The position numbers and the translations under genes are program-made. The notes under the pieces are model-generated. The model saw only the letters and a program-made list of their open reading frames with translations, had not been told where the DNA came from and ran no database searches. Positions 1 to 13,191 of a stretch of DNA of 64,000 bases are shown in pieces. The stretch is from Theocolax elegans (Eukaryota > Arthropoda > Insecta > Hymenoptera > Cerocephalidae): NCBI GenBank assembly GCA_026168455.1, contig CM047431.1, positions 63,136,910 through 63,200,909 of the forward strand, in the 5' to 3' direction. How positions within the stretch are numbered: the first letter of the stretch is position 1; each line of letters begins with the position of its first letter.

Positions 1-611
1 AGAAATTAAGAAATTGACGTCACCGTGACCAAATTTTTTAATTTGCCGAATTTAATTTAAAAAAATACTGTCGTATGCAGAATTAAAAGACGCAACTTTT
101 TTCTATTTAATGTTTTTCTGTACGATGTGCAGATCAGATGAAAAAAATTAAGAACTGGAAATTTAGAAAACGGATCTTTAATCCATTTTTCAAAATTGAA
201 TCGCTGTAACTTTGACAAATCTTTACAACACACTTTCGGCTACTGAATACTGAAACCGTATTAAAAGCTTGTTATTTACGTTAAGTTCAATTGTTGTATA
301 AAATTTGTTTAAAGTAGAATTTTTTACAGGTTTATATTTATCGTTAGACTATATTAAGTATCTGTACGAAAAATCAGGAAATTTCATTAAGATTTGTCAA
401 AGTTACAGCGATTCAATTTTGAAAAATGGATTAAAGATCCGTTTTCTAAATTTCCAGTTCTTAATTTTTTTCATCTGATCTGCACATCGTACAGAAAAAC
501 ATTAAACAGAAAAAAGTTGCATCTTTTAATTCTGCATACGACAGTATTTTTTTAAATTAAATTCGGCAAATTAAAAAAATTGGTCACGGTGACGTCAATT
601 TCTTGATTTCT
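1..611. mobile_element. Foldback MITE with ~220-bp terminal inverted repeats
   Basis: Bases 1-225 reappear inverted at about 388-611 with only a few differences. The outer end reads AAATTGACGTCACCGTGACC on the left, and its complement closes the right arm. About 160 bp of AT-rich spacer separates the arms. No open frame of note lies inside. The left arm starts at the first base of the window, so the true left end and target duplication cannot be seen. This is a non-autonomous DNA element of unknown superfamily. Confidence 0.8.
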
Positions 612-670
612 CTCCGCCTCCTCTATCCATTCGCCGCGCTCGGCGTGTTCTTGCATCCAGCTCCTCAATT

Positions 671-735
671 GCGAATGGTAGCGCAGTGGTGAGGCTTCTG
701 CCTCGCGCTCCCGGGATCGTGGGTTCGCGCCCCGA
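671..735 (+). other. tRNA-like sequence with A-box and B-box motifs (SINE head or tRNA relic)
   Basis: TAGCGCAGTGGT at 679-690 fits an internal RNA polymerase III A box. GGGTTCGCGCC at 721-731 resembles a B box, with one mismatch to the GWTCRANNC consensus. The spacing of about 40 bases is typical. A full cloverleaf is not obvious, and no T-run terminator follows directly. It is therefore more likely the head of a tRNA-derived SINE, or a relic, than a working tRNA gene. Confidence 0.35.
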
Positions 736-1005
736 TACCTTCGTTGATTTTTTTATTCCTTATATTCAATCCGTACCCCGTTACAAAGGGCGCCATGTAA
801 CGGTGCATGTCGGGTTTTCTCAAATAATACACGGAGGTAGCGTGAGTAGGGGTAACCCCAAGATCGCGCGTGACGAACTTACCTTCGCGCGCGAACAGAC
901 CTCCAGTGCACTTTGTCGACGGCTTGCCGATACCTCAACAACTACCGTGTACGTTGATATGGGCTCCAGAGTGAGCCCACTTCCGGAAGTACGAATTTAG
1001 GATTG

Positions 1006-1032
1006 GCAGACGAGTACCGCGGGCTCGTCTGC
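1006..1032. repeat. Short perfect hairpin
   Basis: GCAGACGAG at 1006-1014 pairs with CTCGTCTGC at 1024-1032 around a 9-base GC-rich loop. It lies inside the GC-rich block. Its function is unknown. Confidence 0.6.
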
Positions 1033-1562
1033 TTAGCGGACTAGGGATCGGGATCGACGGGATTCTTGGGTTAATACGGGATATCGAAATGACACGAGTC
1101 AAAAAGTAAAATGGAATTCAAATTGATTTATTGATCCGTAATACAATATAATAGTTAGATCGCGAACACGCGAAATGATATCGTTGTTCGGGCGGCCGGG
1201 ACGCGATCGCGGGGGGTCATAACCCGGAGCCGGAATCGCGGCGCGAAGAGAGTGCGCGAGAGTTACGCGGGCTCGTTATACTCGTCGAAATAAAACCACC
1301 TCTAACCTGGCTTGTCTTCGAAGCAGGTGTCCTCGTCTCCTATAGGCGGTATCACACAATTGTCGGCGGCGTCACTCGGGTACCTTCAAGGACCTTCCGG
1401 CTCGGCGGCTCACGCGAGAATATCTGAGAATATCTCTCCGATTCTCTCTCGTTCCCCCTCTCTTCCGTATCCCGCGCGGTCTTACCCGACGGCCGTACGG
1501 GCCTCGCGACGGAGAACCATGACGAGTGGCTCGCGCTATCGTCACTCGTCACATTGTAATTA

Positions 1563-2466
1563 ACTTTTAGCACTGTTTACTTTGAATTAATGCATTTTTA
1601 CTAGGGAAAGGTGAATTTATATATAGATGTAACCTATGAAATAATTAATTCTAATCTCACAACATTAACAATTGGAGAAATTTTTATACCTTTTTTCTTT
1701 GTAAAAATAAAAAAATTATTATCTTTTTTTTGACAAATAATATCATTTTGACCGTGAAGTTAACATAAATACTTTTTTTTTGAGGATTAGGTAAATCAGG
1801 ACCGAAAACGTATATATACTGTGCAACTTGTCCTATAGGAAACCACAACTGGTGATATATGCGCGAGTATATTTGACATATTTGTCGTCGTATAAAACAA
1901 AAAGATAAATTCGTATAGCGAGGAGTATAAAAATAACGGAATCCTTTAAACGTACTGTATAACAAATGAAATCTTGAACGTTTCACTGAAAAGTAATTTA
2001 GGGTATACGACGTTTATACCTATATATATAAAAGATGAAAAGGCATAACGAAAATGTCCGAGGTGCGCGTTATCGCAACAATTTTCACGAGTCCTTTTCC
2101 TCTCTCGGTGGTCCATTGTAAATTAAAACTCTCCCTACCTCTCTCTCTCTCTCTGTTCGTCTGTTCATCTTTTTCTTTCGTTCGGGTGGCGGGTGGCACA
2201 CGCGCAGCTGTTTATCGCTGACTCTCCCGTTCTTTTCCGGCTTCATTTAATCCCTCGTCTCTTTGTTTGGACGATGCAATAAATTGCTTTTCACCGCGCC
2301 GCTTCTTTTTCTTTTCCACCTTCTTCGCTTTCGCACACTTTGTACTTTTATTTTTATTTTTATTTTTATCCTACCGAATTCCAATTATCCCGTCCTAGGG
2401 ATTTTAAGCAAATTGTTTCCGTTTTATACGTGAAGGCGACAACCGCGACGACGACGAGGGAGAGGG

Positions 2467-2522
<56 letters not shown>

Positions 2523-3199
2523 CAGGCGCATATCGTCACGCTCGATGAAAGAGCGAAATTCAATTTCCATGGTGATTCGTTATTCAAAGATCAGCGTGGG
2601 TAGAGAGAACCTGTTACTTCTTTTTTTTTACTTTTATTTAGTAGTCCTCGGGTTCTTTTTGTCAAAGGAAGATTTTATGGTTGGTCCGAGTGACTGAGGA
2701 GCGGTGTGGATCTACCGGTTACTTTTATGCTGATCGATCCCTCGTCTTCGTGATTCATAAGCTCACTTGGATCATCTGTATACTTATTCGAGTTGCTGCT
2801 CACCTTTAATGTTTTTTACAAATACTTCTAGCTGGTTAGTCGGTGATAGGCATTGACTCGAGCGAAATAATTATTTCAAAATTTTACCTTTTTCCCTCTT
2901 AGAAATTAACTAATTCCACGAATGTATCAATTTTTATCAGCAATAAATGAACGATTACTATATTGAAACGTTGTTTTCACACCAGGCCAAAGGTTCAAGC
3001 TATTTATCCGTAATGAAATTATATATATCTAGAGAGAGAAGGAAAGATAGAAAACTTTACGGGAAATGATTTTTGTATCTGTTAAAAATTAATGAAACGG
3101 ATACCGAGTAAATGAATACTTCTCACATTTGGAGATATTAAAAATCTAAAACCGACAACTGCAAGTTTGCAACGAACAAATGTAGTTTTAATATATATA
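1563..3199. other. AT-rich unique DNA, no gene seen
   Basis: No coding exon, RNA gene or inverted repeat was recognised. The open frame around 2340-2603 is only the translation of the (GA)n run and its flanks. Short (TTTTTA)-like runs occur near 2345-2370. Confidence 0.5.
2466..2519. repeat. (GA)n microsatellite
   Basis: About 54 bases of nearly pure GA dinucleotides, with one GAAAGA interruption near the left end. Confidence 0.95.
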
Positions 3200-4640
3200 T
3201 GGGTGGTTCTCTGTGACATCGAAGATGAAAAAAATAAATATTGCTATAACTGTGGGAATATGTTTTCGAGGTATCCAGTAGTTCTCCTGAATTTTTTCAG
3301 ATTTTTTCTGGGCCCTTATTTTAAGTTACAGAGAGTCAAAGTTGACATTTTAGCACTTTTTTGCATTATATGCCCATTTTCATGAATTTTTAGCTCCCAG
3401 GGGATGCATTTTTCACTAAAAACATAACTATGACTTTTTTTGTAAAATTTTCCGAACTTTTCATTAAAAATACTTTTAAAGACATAAATGTATGCTGTCA
3501 CACTCTTGTAAGCCATTTAAACCTTAAATAGTGAAAATCAGCAATTCTGCTCCGGACTCTGGTAACCTAATACTGTCTAAAAGATGTCTTTTTATAGTCA
3601 GAAACTGCCTAAAAATTTCCAGAGTGGGTCTAAATCATTAAGATCACTTATGGTCAAAATATCCGGGAAAGGTGCCCGAAATATTAATAGAAATGTATAT
3701 TTGTTGCCTTATAACGATGAATCTATTAGCATGATCATTGCAAAAAAATTTGTGCACTTACCTTGGAGTGGTAGAAAAGCATCTTCACTTGTTCTTCACT
3801 ATAATTATAATGAATAATATGATAACGTGACAGTGACAAGTTTGTGAAATCTAAACAATGTGTTGCTGAATAATAATAATAATAATGTTGATACGTTTAT
3901 AGTAATCCTTCAGATTAGTATTATAATTCTTGTAAGGGATGTAAAACTAAAAATCCAGCATTATAAATGTTTAAAAAATAATTTTTTATAATTTTATAAT
4001 AATATTTGTATTTTTAGCAGCTCACAGGGGATTAGATGGATACTGAAACAAGTGGAGATACTTTTCTACCACTCCAAGGTAAGTGCACAAATTTTTTTGC
4101 AATGATCATGCTAATAGATTCATCGTTATAAGGCAACAAATATACATTTCTATTAATATTTCGGGCACTTTTCCCGGATATTTTGACCATAAGTGATCTT
4201 AATGATTTAGACCCACTCTGGAAATTTTTAGGCAGTTTCTGACTATAAAAAGACATCTTTTAGACAGTATTAGGTTACCAGAGTCCGGAGCAGAATTGCT
4301 GATTTTCACTATTTAAGGTTTAAATGGCTTACAAGAGTGTGACAGCATACATTTATGTCTTTAAAAGTATTTTTAATGAAAAGTTCGGAAAATTTTACAA
4401 AAAAAGTCATAGTTATGTTTTTAGTGAAAAATGCATCCCCTGGGAGCTAAAAATTCATGAAAATGGGCATATAATGCAAAAAAGTGCTAAAATGTCAACT
4501 TTGACTCTCTGTAACTTAAAATAAGGGCCCAGAAAAAATCTGAAAAAATTCAGGAGAACTACTGGATACCTCGAAAACATATTCCCACAGTTATAGCAAT
4601 ATTTATTTTTTTCATCTTCGATGTCACAGAGAACCACCCA
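3200..4640. mobile_element. Large foldback DNA element, TIR TGGGTGGTTCTCTGTGACAT, TA target
   Basis: A ~590-bp arm (3200-3790) reappears inverted at 4048-4640, with about 260 bp of AT-rich spacer between them. Both ends read TGGGTGGTTCTCTGTGACAT and abut TA within (TA)n runs, as expected for insertion into TA. Open frames at 3316-3516, 3584-3817, 4032-4256 and 4324-4524 are mirror copies produced by the arms and are not genes. No transposase is present. The TGGG terminus and TA target are shared with the elements at 51579-52528 and 59255-60251, although the internal sequence differs. Confidence 0.88.
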
Positions 4641-5700
4641 TATATATACCACAAAAAATATTCCTTTCTCTCGATGCGGTGTTTCACGGTATTTCGAATT
4701 ATTATACGATTACGCGCACTGCAAATACATACCGAATTTTGGATTGAATTTTAACACAAATTTTATTTTATTTATAAAGCAATTTTAAAAGATGACGTTT
4801 TAATGAGAAATGGGTTGGGCAATAATTGCGATAAAAGATGAAAGAAACGAAAGCACGCGCTAGCGGAGTAGGACCGTAAAATAAAAGGACCGAGTAGATA
4901 TTGGAAAGTCGTTGGCACTCTCCGGGTGACCCAAGGGAATTATCGCAAAATCGAAGGCGCGATTCGGTCAAGAGAGACGGGGAGAACTTATTCGTACGGA
5001 TTACAGAAAAGTCGATGGATTTCCCGTGAGAACGACGAAACGTAATGAAAGTAACGAGATTGTGACCCAGTTAAATCCGGTACATATGATATATATTATC
5101 ATCATCGTTGACGCGGTAAACAAAACCGAATGCGCATTTAAAACCATTGGAAACGCGGAAATCGGAACAAAAAGGCAGCGTCGCGAGGAAAATACAGGAG
5201 AAAGAAGAAGAAGAAGAAGAAGAAGATAGGTATATCTAATAATAACGCGAGAAAGGTACGTTCACGGTAGACTCCTCGAGGACAAGGAGATTCTCAAGGA
5301 AAACTCGGTGTGTACATGTATATATACACACACCTCGAGAGGATTTCTCTCTCTCTCTCTCTCGGAGTGAGAAGACCCTCGTGTACGGTTCGCCGATGTC
5401 GCCGCCCCGTACCGCAATGAAGCGCGAACGAACCGGAGACTCCGATGCGCAATATTCTTCTCTTCCGCTCTCGCGTTATATTTTTTATTCTTTATCTCGG
5501 GAGAGAGCGAGAGATACCAAGAGAAACCGCTGGAATGAGCATCTTTCTTCATCTCCTTCTTCTTCTTTTTATTCCTCTTACTCTTTCACCGCGTCTCACG
5601 GGATATATCCCTCGATTTTGCGAATATTTTCTCCTCTCGCTTTTTTTTCGCGGTCGTTTCTCTCCTTTTTCTTTTTGTCTTTAAAAAACTATTTTCCGCG
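4641..5700. other. Unique DNA with simple repeats, no gene seen
   Basis: It contains a (GAA)n run near 5202-5226 and a short (CT)n run near 5346-5364. Open frames on both strands are arginine- or serine-rich translations of these runs. No splice-bounded exon with a recognisable domain was found. Confidence 0.5.
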
Positions 5701-6098
5701 AAGAGGACGTCGAAGCTAGCGATTTTCTCGATATATATAGGAGTTACCGTTCTTAATTTTTATCAATAACTCAATCAGTCTTTTTGGGGAATTTTCGGAC
5801 CAGAGCGCCATTCTATGTACTAATATAAGTATAATCTGTCATTGAGTATTAAGGAAGAATAGTGTGAAACTCTAATTCTAGCGCAACATAACCTTATTAT
5901 TGTGAATTACACAGTTTCGCACTATTCTTTATAAATACTCAATGAATTTGCACCAAAATTGGACAGATCACTTATATTATTGTATAGAATAACTCTCTGC
6001 TGCCAAACTTCCTCGTAAACATTTTTAAATTAACGATAAAAATTAAAAACGGTTACTTCTATATTTGTCGATAAAATCGCTAGCTTCGACGTCCTCTT
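5701..6098. mobile_element. ~400-bp foldback MITE
   Basis: The left end (AAGAGGACGTCGAAGCTAGC) returns inverted at 6079-6098. Pairing continues inward through the whole element, including a better-conserved core stem around 5845-5945. It has no coding capacity. No clear target duplication can be assigned. Confidence 0.75.
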
Positions 6099-6811
6099 AA
6101 GCTAAAACTAGAGTTGATTGTGTCTCTCACTCGACACGAGGATAAACACGCGAATCGACATTTTCAGAATCAATCAAACTGAAATTGAAATACATATAAT
6201 ATTATAAGTATTAAACGTGAAATTCGTGTTGTTATTATATTGTTTATCCGAATACGAACGAGGAAGTAATAGGACACAGCGTAAGAAAGCCAATTACTCC
6301 GAGTAAAATAAAAATAATTGTCTTGTTTGTTGTATTTCTAAACTATACAGCTATCCGTCCGCGTAAAGTAGAGGACCTCGAAGCGAGCGACGACCGACGA
6401 CCAACTGCATATATATATATATATATACCTTTTTATTAGCTCGTGTTGTTGGCTAGGAGGGGAAGAGATACGAAAAGAGGAAAAAGAAGAAGAAAAGAAA
6501 GAAGGTAAAGGAGAAGGAGAAGGAGAACGTTCGCGCGGTCTTGCTTTGAGACCTCGGGAAAGTCATCTTTGCTGTACAACGTCGAGCTCTTCTCTCTGTG
6601 TTTCTGTGTAGGAAACAAGTGTCGTACGCGCGCGTACACTCGTCATGCAACCGCGCCGCGTTTTACGACTATGAACGTATATATACCTTCTCGCGCTCGA
6701 GCAATATTGTCTTTACCGTTTTCTTCTCTCTCCTCGTTTTCCTTCTATACCAAAAGAAATTACGAAATTACCCGGTATCTCTTTATTCTCTTTTCTTTTT
6801 CTACCCTCCTG

Positions 6812-6814
<3 letters not shown>

Positions 6815-6847
<33 letters not shown>
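6815..6847. repeat. (CT)n microsatellite
   Basis: A 33-base nearly pure CT run. Confidence 0.95.
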
Positions 6848-6850
<3 letters not shown>

Positions 6851-9800
6851 CGTCAAACGTTACTCTAGTAGTGTATATATGTACAAACGAGAATTTCCGT
6901 ACAAATATATACCTAATCGTTTCCTTATCATTTCTCTGTAGGAGATAAAAATTCATTTGCATAAGGTAATGGGTTATTTTCTTAAGTTTACGCAAACGTC
7001 AAACTATTAATCCGTAGGCAGAGGTGTACTGTACATATATATATACACCTATGTATTGGGACGTCCTATCGGGTTTATTAGACAAGTCGGAAGAGCGAGC
7101 GATCGCTTCAAAAAGGGGATTTCGCGCTCCGACTCCGTCGATCATTCGGGGGAAGGGTTCGGCATTTGTCGAACGGAATAAAATCCGCGTCCTCGGTGAA
7201 TTCGACAAAAACACACACGCGCAAAGACCAGAAGGAGACGAGGAATACCGAAAAAAAATAAAAAGAAATAATCGATCAGTGTGCGCGAGCTCTTTCAATC
7301 CCTTGTGCGTGCGTGTCTGCGTGTGTAGAGAGATGGGTGGGTTTCCTCCGGTGCATCCTGTTATCGAGTCCGCTTTCACTTGGCTTTCAGGACTACTCTC
7401 TAATCGCCGACCATTACCTGTATCATTTTGTTCGATCGGTCCGACTAGGAAAAAATAAAAATCTCTCGGTCCACAAACATTTCCACCGAATACATATATA
7501 TATATATATATCTATATGCATACACGCCGCCGTATGGCGGTGCACATCTGTATTATCTGTTTGCGCGTGCCTAAAAATTCTCTTTTTTTTTCCTCGTGTT
7601 CTCTGTGTACGCACAAGAGAGATGTAGGGACTGGTGATTTTTTTTGGACTCTCGTGCGCGTTTCGAGAGAGGACAACGAGAAAGAGAGGGGGGTTAGCCT
7701 CGTCACTTTTGCGAATCTTAAAAGCTTTTTCTAATGGATTCTTCCCTCTTCCGCACTGGTTTAATCGTTGTTCGATATACATTTCGCGGGTTGCGTACGA
7801 AAAATTTGGTTGAACTTCCTACATATATATACTATTTTACGAACGAAAGGTAAAAGTGTGCATATTTGAGCGCGTATTTTGAATGAAATGTATGGCGTAC
7901 ACTTTACACTCGTGGTCATCTCGTTACAAAGCGATAACGATCGATATCCGATTCTCGTAATATGGAACGACGCGCGCGATCGGATGGTATAATTACCGAA
8001 GTTGCTTTTTAAAACGAGCCGTCAAAATCTACACGATTATTTTAATAATAGCCGCATTGTCTTATCGGAATATCATCGCTTCGTTGATTAATCGGTATTA
8101 TTATGTCCCTCGTTCAATTAAAATTACATTTCTCTCTCTCTCTCTCTCTAAAGAATATTAAATTTGCGACCTCGACGCGTGTGAGTTACTACAATTTTTG
8201 TATATATACGCGTACACGCGAAATAATGGTCCATTATCGATTAACGCGAGTGGTATGCACCACGTCTACGTATTCGTGTATGGTATATCGCCGGTGATAT
8301 GTATATATATATATATATATATATTTGGTTTAGCGGTGCACAGCGCCGATCGTTGGCGTATTTATGAGTTTCCATGGCGCAGGAGCTCGATCTGTCTGCG
8401 GTTCTATCAATAGGGCTTGATGACGTCGGTACCCCCGAACCCACCCGTGGAAACTGCGGCTCTTAGACTCGCCCGTAGGATAAACTTGTAACCGTATATA
8501 TAAACGATCTATAATTTCACGAGGCTACCGTTACTCGATCGGATCCAACACAATCCTCGTTTCTTCATCTTCTCTTTTCACCCCTATTTTATTATTATAC
8601 AATAGTTTAATACATTTTTCTCAAAGAGGAAAGAAAAAAATAATTTATTTTATCAATTTCTTTTTCATCGATGTCCCTCTCTCGTTCTCGTTCTGCGTTC
8701 TGCGTTCTGCGTTCGGCGTTCTCTGTGAAAACGAAACAGGAAGTTTAAAGCAAGTTTAATGGAAATATCCTGGTCGTTACTTGATATAATATTCTAAAGG
8801 AAAAAAGAGAAACGTGAACTACGGTTTATTAAAAATGAAAAAAAAGAAGAAAATGAAAAACGAAAAAGGGGTAAGTTGTGTAAATATCCTCGCTTCTCTC
8901 TCTCTCTCTCTCTCTTTGAGCCCTCTTGCGCAAAAAAATTCAAAGACGCGATTTTTCACGAACCTGTACGATTGCAGCGTGGATGTGTTTATACCTATAT
9001 CCCCACTTCCTCTCCCCCCCCCCTCCCCCGTCTCTTACTCACTCTTTTTCTCGTAGGCGTCTTTGAAGTTCTTTATCAAGATGTTACAAATTTTACCGCT
9101 ACTACGCGCGCAGTAACGTTTGACAAAAAGGAAAAGTGAATTTGTGCAGTGTGTGTATATGTAAATGCGCGCTTTTCGGAGTCTATAACGTGAATTTAAA
9201 ATAACGCGGTGCCGCGTTAATGAAAAGAGAGCACGCTCGTGATGAGTGCGAGTGAGTACTTATCCTGTATGTGTATGTATACGTGTCTATTACGTATATC
9301 TACGTGTGTATATGTGCGCAAGCGTAAGAGACGATTTATACACTTTAGCGAGTCAAACGAACCACTTTTCCAATATATGTATGTATATATATATGTACAT
9401 TCACGTACTTGCATTCGATTCTTGAAACGCGCGTATTTCGTTTATTTTCGTTTTTTTTCGTTTTTTTCTGCTTTACGGCGTGTGGGTTTCAGTTGACTTT
9501 GACGTTAATAACACGGGTCGCAGTCAAGGTAGAGGGTTGGGTGTACTACCTCGATTTAAGTACGAATCCTTTAAAATTCCAAATACACTTGATTTGCGCT
9601 ATTGATGCATATGTGAGATGAGTCACTTTCGATAACCATGTTACACGGAAGCAACTGATGATTATAAATTTTATTATTTCAGCGAACGCTCGAGCGAGTG
9701 GAGTTTCATTAAATCATAAAGATCAAAAGCTCGGCTTTTAAAACCTCTCGATAAGGAGGTTCTCCCCCACCCTCAAGCTCTCTCTCTCTCTCTCTCTCGC

Positions 9801-10307
9801 TCTCGCTCTATTCTCCGATCCGCCACACACATATATATATATATATACTTATTTCCGTTTTTTCTCTTTATATAGTTTCGCAATCAATGCGCTACTCTTC
9901 GCTATAGACGTGCCCGCGCGTAAATGAAAACTATGGACGAATTTAAAAAGGATATATAATCCATCAAAATTTTGGACGGACGGGGAGAAAATTTAAATTA
10001 TCTATAGAGAAAAAGGAATTCTCGACGACCGAGGCCCGGGACATAGTCGTCGTTGGGGAGGTGGAGGAGGAATCGGCGCGTCTCCGACGCTTGACAACTA
10101 ATACAAGTCGATTCGAAAAACTGTCAGTTCGGATGCGAGACTGGAATCGGAATGGTTCCATCCCTCCCGCCGTACTTCCCCTTCGTGTCTCGACCATCCG
10201 TCCGTAAAAGAGAAACCCACGAGAGTTTGGGGTTGCGCTCGCGCTCACGCACACACCCGCCTATATATACGCGAATATGCATCGAAACAGACAGAGAAAA
10301 ATTATAC

Positions 10308-10351
<44 letters not shown>
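10308..10351. repeat. (TA)n microsatellite
   Basis: A 44-base TA run, followed by imperfect TATG/TGTA repeats to about 10385. Confidence 0.95.
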
Positions 10352-10356
<5 letters not shown>

Positions 10357-12457
10357 TCGTGAATGTGTATATGTATATATATGCGCTACACGTTCATTTT
10401 TGTAATATCTTTTGGCAGTGCTTTTCAACTGTAAATTTTTCGCGTTTTCCCTTTCACTCCCAACTCTCCCCTACCCATAAAAACTCGGTGTCTTTGAATC
10501 GGCGCGCCAAAAATTTGCGCCGAAATGGCGTACGTATATTTCTTCGGTGTCTCTTGATGTTTCCCACAGGACGCAGCTCGAGTACTTAATTCTTCTACTC
10601 CGTGTTCGCGACGTTTTTTTTTCTTTACAAGATTTACGATTTTTCATCGCTCGATAAAACTCTCTAAATCCGATAGAGTGAAAAATCAGTTTTGAACCTT
10701 CCGCTAAAATTGAGTTACTATATAAGGAGAGGAAATTTCCTATAAAAATTGTTCGAATGATTTGTATTAATATTTTATAGTGTATAGTGTGGTTACAAAC
10801 TGTTGAAAGGAGACAATTGCGTTGCCGGCTAGAAAAAATTATGATATTATTTAATTTTCACTTTTTTTTACATAATATTCTGGACAAAAATTATACATAT
10901 AACCTTTTATTCGTTACCTTTTTATCCAGATCATTTCAGTAACATTTAGTCACTTCCTTCTCTTCGAATTGTGGAATTGCTTGATCGAATTAAGTAATTT
11001 TTGTAATTGATTAGAATATCAAATCTAACTCGATCCCAATTCACTGCCAATTGGTCTAGTATTTGACCTTTGGGATACAAATTCGGCCTCAAGATTGAAA
11101 GAGACCCATGTTTTACGGTTTTACTCCATGAGCCCTAGCAATGAAGATATTTGAACTTTTCGAACAAATTTAAGTGAATAAAGGGTTTAAGGTGAACATA
11201 TATATAAACACGAGTTCTAAAAAACACATTCAATCTCCAATAAAATACGAAAGAAAAGCTCTTAATTAAGAGGTTAAATACTAACTTTTGTTTGTTAAAG
11301 TGGCTCGAACGGTTTCGAAGTTACGTTTAATCGAACAAATGTATAAGAAAATTTTCTTTTTTTTAACGCAATTTAACCTCTTACATGAAGTTATTTGGTT
11401 TGTTAAAGAAATTAATCCAAACGAACATTTTGAATGATACTTTTGGTAACGATTTTTAAACAAAGGTGGGTAACAAATGTACGTAAAAGTTTACTAGGAA
11501 CATAATTTTTGAATCGTTCAAACTATATTTTAGCGAAATTAAGATAATATTAAACCTCCTCATTAAAATTATCTTTTCATTTCTGATCGAAGATTTAAGG
11601 TTGCTTCTGCAGCTTTCGTTAAGTAGTCCCCTATTCCGTTAGATTCGTTCAAAAAGACCGAGTGACTAACTAAATCCCTAGGACTGACGGTACAAAACCC
11701 ATTTAAGCCACATACGTTTCCTTAACTTCAAGTACTTTCCTTGTCAGTTTCATCTCTAAACGAGTAATTATTCACTCGGAGAAATTTAAAGTAAAAAAAT
11801 TCCACTGCATTCATTAAAAGCTCGTAATCGAAGCTACGTTTACGTCGAATCGTAACACACTTCGCAATGAAAATGACACAAAGGACAAAAAAAAATATCT
11901 AAACTACAACGTCGTTACGTTCACGCGCACGAATATTTACAAACGAAATACACATCCAATTTCGAAGAGGGGCGCGTAAGTATCTTGCAAGTTATTCTCA
12001 AGTTTCCAAGTAGCTCAAAAAAAAGGAAAAAAAAAGTTAGAAGGACGTTCTTGAAGCGTTAACCACGCGAGGAAAGAAAGAAAGAAAGAAATAAATAAAG
12101 AAAGGAGATAAGTTAACCTGTGTTTCGCTGAAGTTGCGTAACGAGCGCGCAAGCGCGTGTAAAACTTTTCGCGTTCACAAGAAAAGATTTCGTTGTACGT
12201 GTAGATAGAGTGCGCACACGTATACCGCTAATTCGCGACGCGTACATACTAAAAATTCTTTATTCACCGCTCTCTTTTTCGAGTTCCTTCCATCGATTCG
12301 AGCCGTTTTTTATACATTGAATTTTACGATGTAAACCCTAGGCCGGGCAAGTTTTACACTCGAAACGAGCGTTAAACTTACGATACAAGAAAGGAACAAG
12401 AAGGCGAAGAGTTCCGTAGTTTCGAAATTACGAGGAACTTATGTACCTATATATATA

Positions 12458-12657
12458 CAGGGTGTCCCAAAAGTATGGACACACCTGAATATCTCGGAAA
12501 ATAAGGGTGCTAGGAAAAAAACTTTCAATATAAAAGCTTTAGGAAATCAAACGATGCATCTGATGGTGACCTTCAATTTGACCTTAAGCTTGACCTTCAA
12601 GGTTATTTGAAGGTCAAAGAGATTTTTTTAAATGGGAACCCCTATTTTTGACACCGG
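12458..12657 (+). repeat. Left terminal inverted repeat of the mariner-type element (200 bp)
   Basis: It begins CAGGGTGTCC after TA and ends GACACCGG. It matches the reverse complement of 13856-14055 over its whole length. It holds several short AAGGTCAA-like direct repeats. Confidence 0.92.
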
Positions 12658-13105
12658 ATTCAGAAAGAGCGAAAAATTTTACGTCCAAAGCGATGGTTTT
12701 CAATTTGTTAGAATGACCTTCAAAAAGTAAAATGAAGGTTAAATATTGAAAAATCGTAAACAAGCTATTTTCTTTGAACTTTTTCGGATTTGTGGGCGAA
12801 TAAATGTCAGAGTAGATTTTGGGATTAACAACCTTGAGTATCTCGACCTTGGAGTTAATTTTCAAGGTCATTCAAAGGTCAAAGTAAATTTTTTATGGAC
12901 AGCCTTATTTCTGACACCGGATTCAAAGAGAGCGGAAAACGTAATACCAGAAATGATATTTTACAGTTTTTCGTTGTGAACATGAGAAAGTTAATTGAAG
13001 GTTAAATTTCATAAACACTTAGAAACTATTGTCGTAAATTTACTAACCTTACTTTTAGCGCTACCCAGAAACAACGACGTGGACGTAGTAAGTTCTGTTT
13101 CCTTT

Positions 13106-13186
13106 GGGGTGCTTGATTAACGTGAGTCCCCTTGCCTCTCACGATGGGGAGCTTGCTTAACGTGAGTCCCCTTGCCTCTCACGATT
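13106..13186. repeat. Two tandem copies of a 40-bp unit inside the mariner-type element
   Basis: TTAACGTGAGTCCCCTTGCC and its surroundings recur 40 bases apart. The block is GC-richer than the rest of the element. Confidence 0.8.
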
Positions 13187-13191
13187 GACGT

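Larger units (their letters stand above)
612..1560. other. GC-rich block of unknown origin, possibly an old retroelement or LTR remnant
   Basis: This interval is strikingly GC- and CpG-rich compared with the AT-rich DNA on both sides, with sharp edges near 605 and 1560. It holds a tRNA-like head (671-735), a hairpin with a 9-bp GCAGACGAG stem (1006-1032) and, on the minus strand, an AATAAA motif near 1120-1135. Open frames at 686-1000 and 1312-1563 show no family motif that I recognise. The minus strand from about 1553 begins TGTGACGAGT, which would fit an LTR end, but I could find no matching target duplication. Composition and edges suggest inserted DNA; the class is undetermined. Confidence 0.4.
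6099..12457. other. Unique DNA dense in microsatellites, no gene seen
   Basis: It contains many short (CT)n and (TA)n runs, for example near 7495-7512, 8133-8150, 8298-8322, 8898-8914, 9778-9797 and 9832-9848. A GTTCTGC-type heptamer run lies near 8690-8720 and a GAAA run near 12072-12100. The longest open frames (7024-7458 plus, 7423-7782 minus, 10152-10589 plus) translate repeats and lack recognisable domains. From about 10.7 to 12.2 kb the DNA is AT-rich without clear structure. Confidence 0.5.

Noticed and set aside
2340..2603. Arginine-glutamate-rich small protein
   Set aside because: The charged repeat is the translation of the (GA)n microsatellite, and the opposite strand gives an equally long serine-leucine frame.
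7024..7458. 144-codon open frame
   Set aside because: It has no recognisable domain, runs over CT- and GT-rich repeats, and an overlapping frame on the other strand is nearly as long. It fits chance openness in CpG-rich DNA.
10152..10589. 145-codon open frame
   Set aside because: Its middle is a translated (TA)n run (IYIYIY) and the remainder has no motif.
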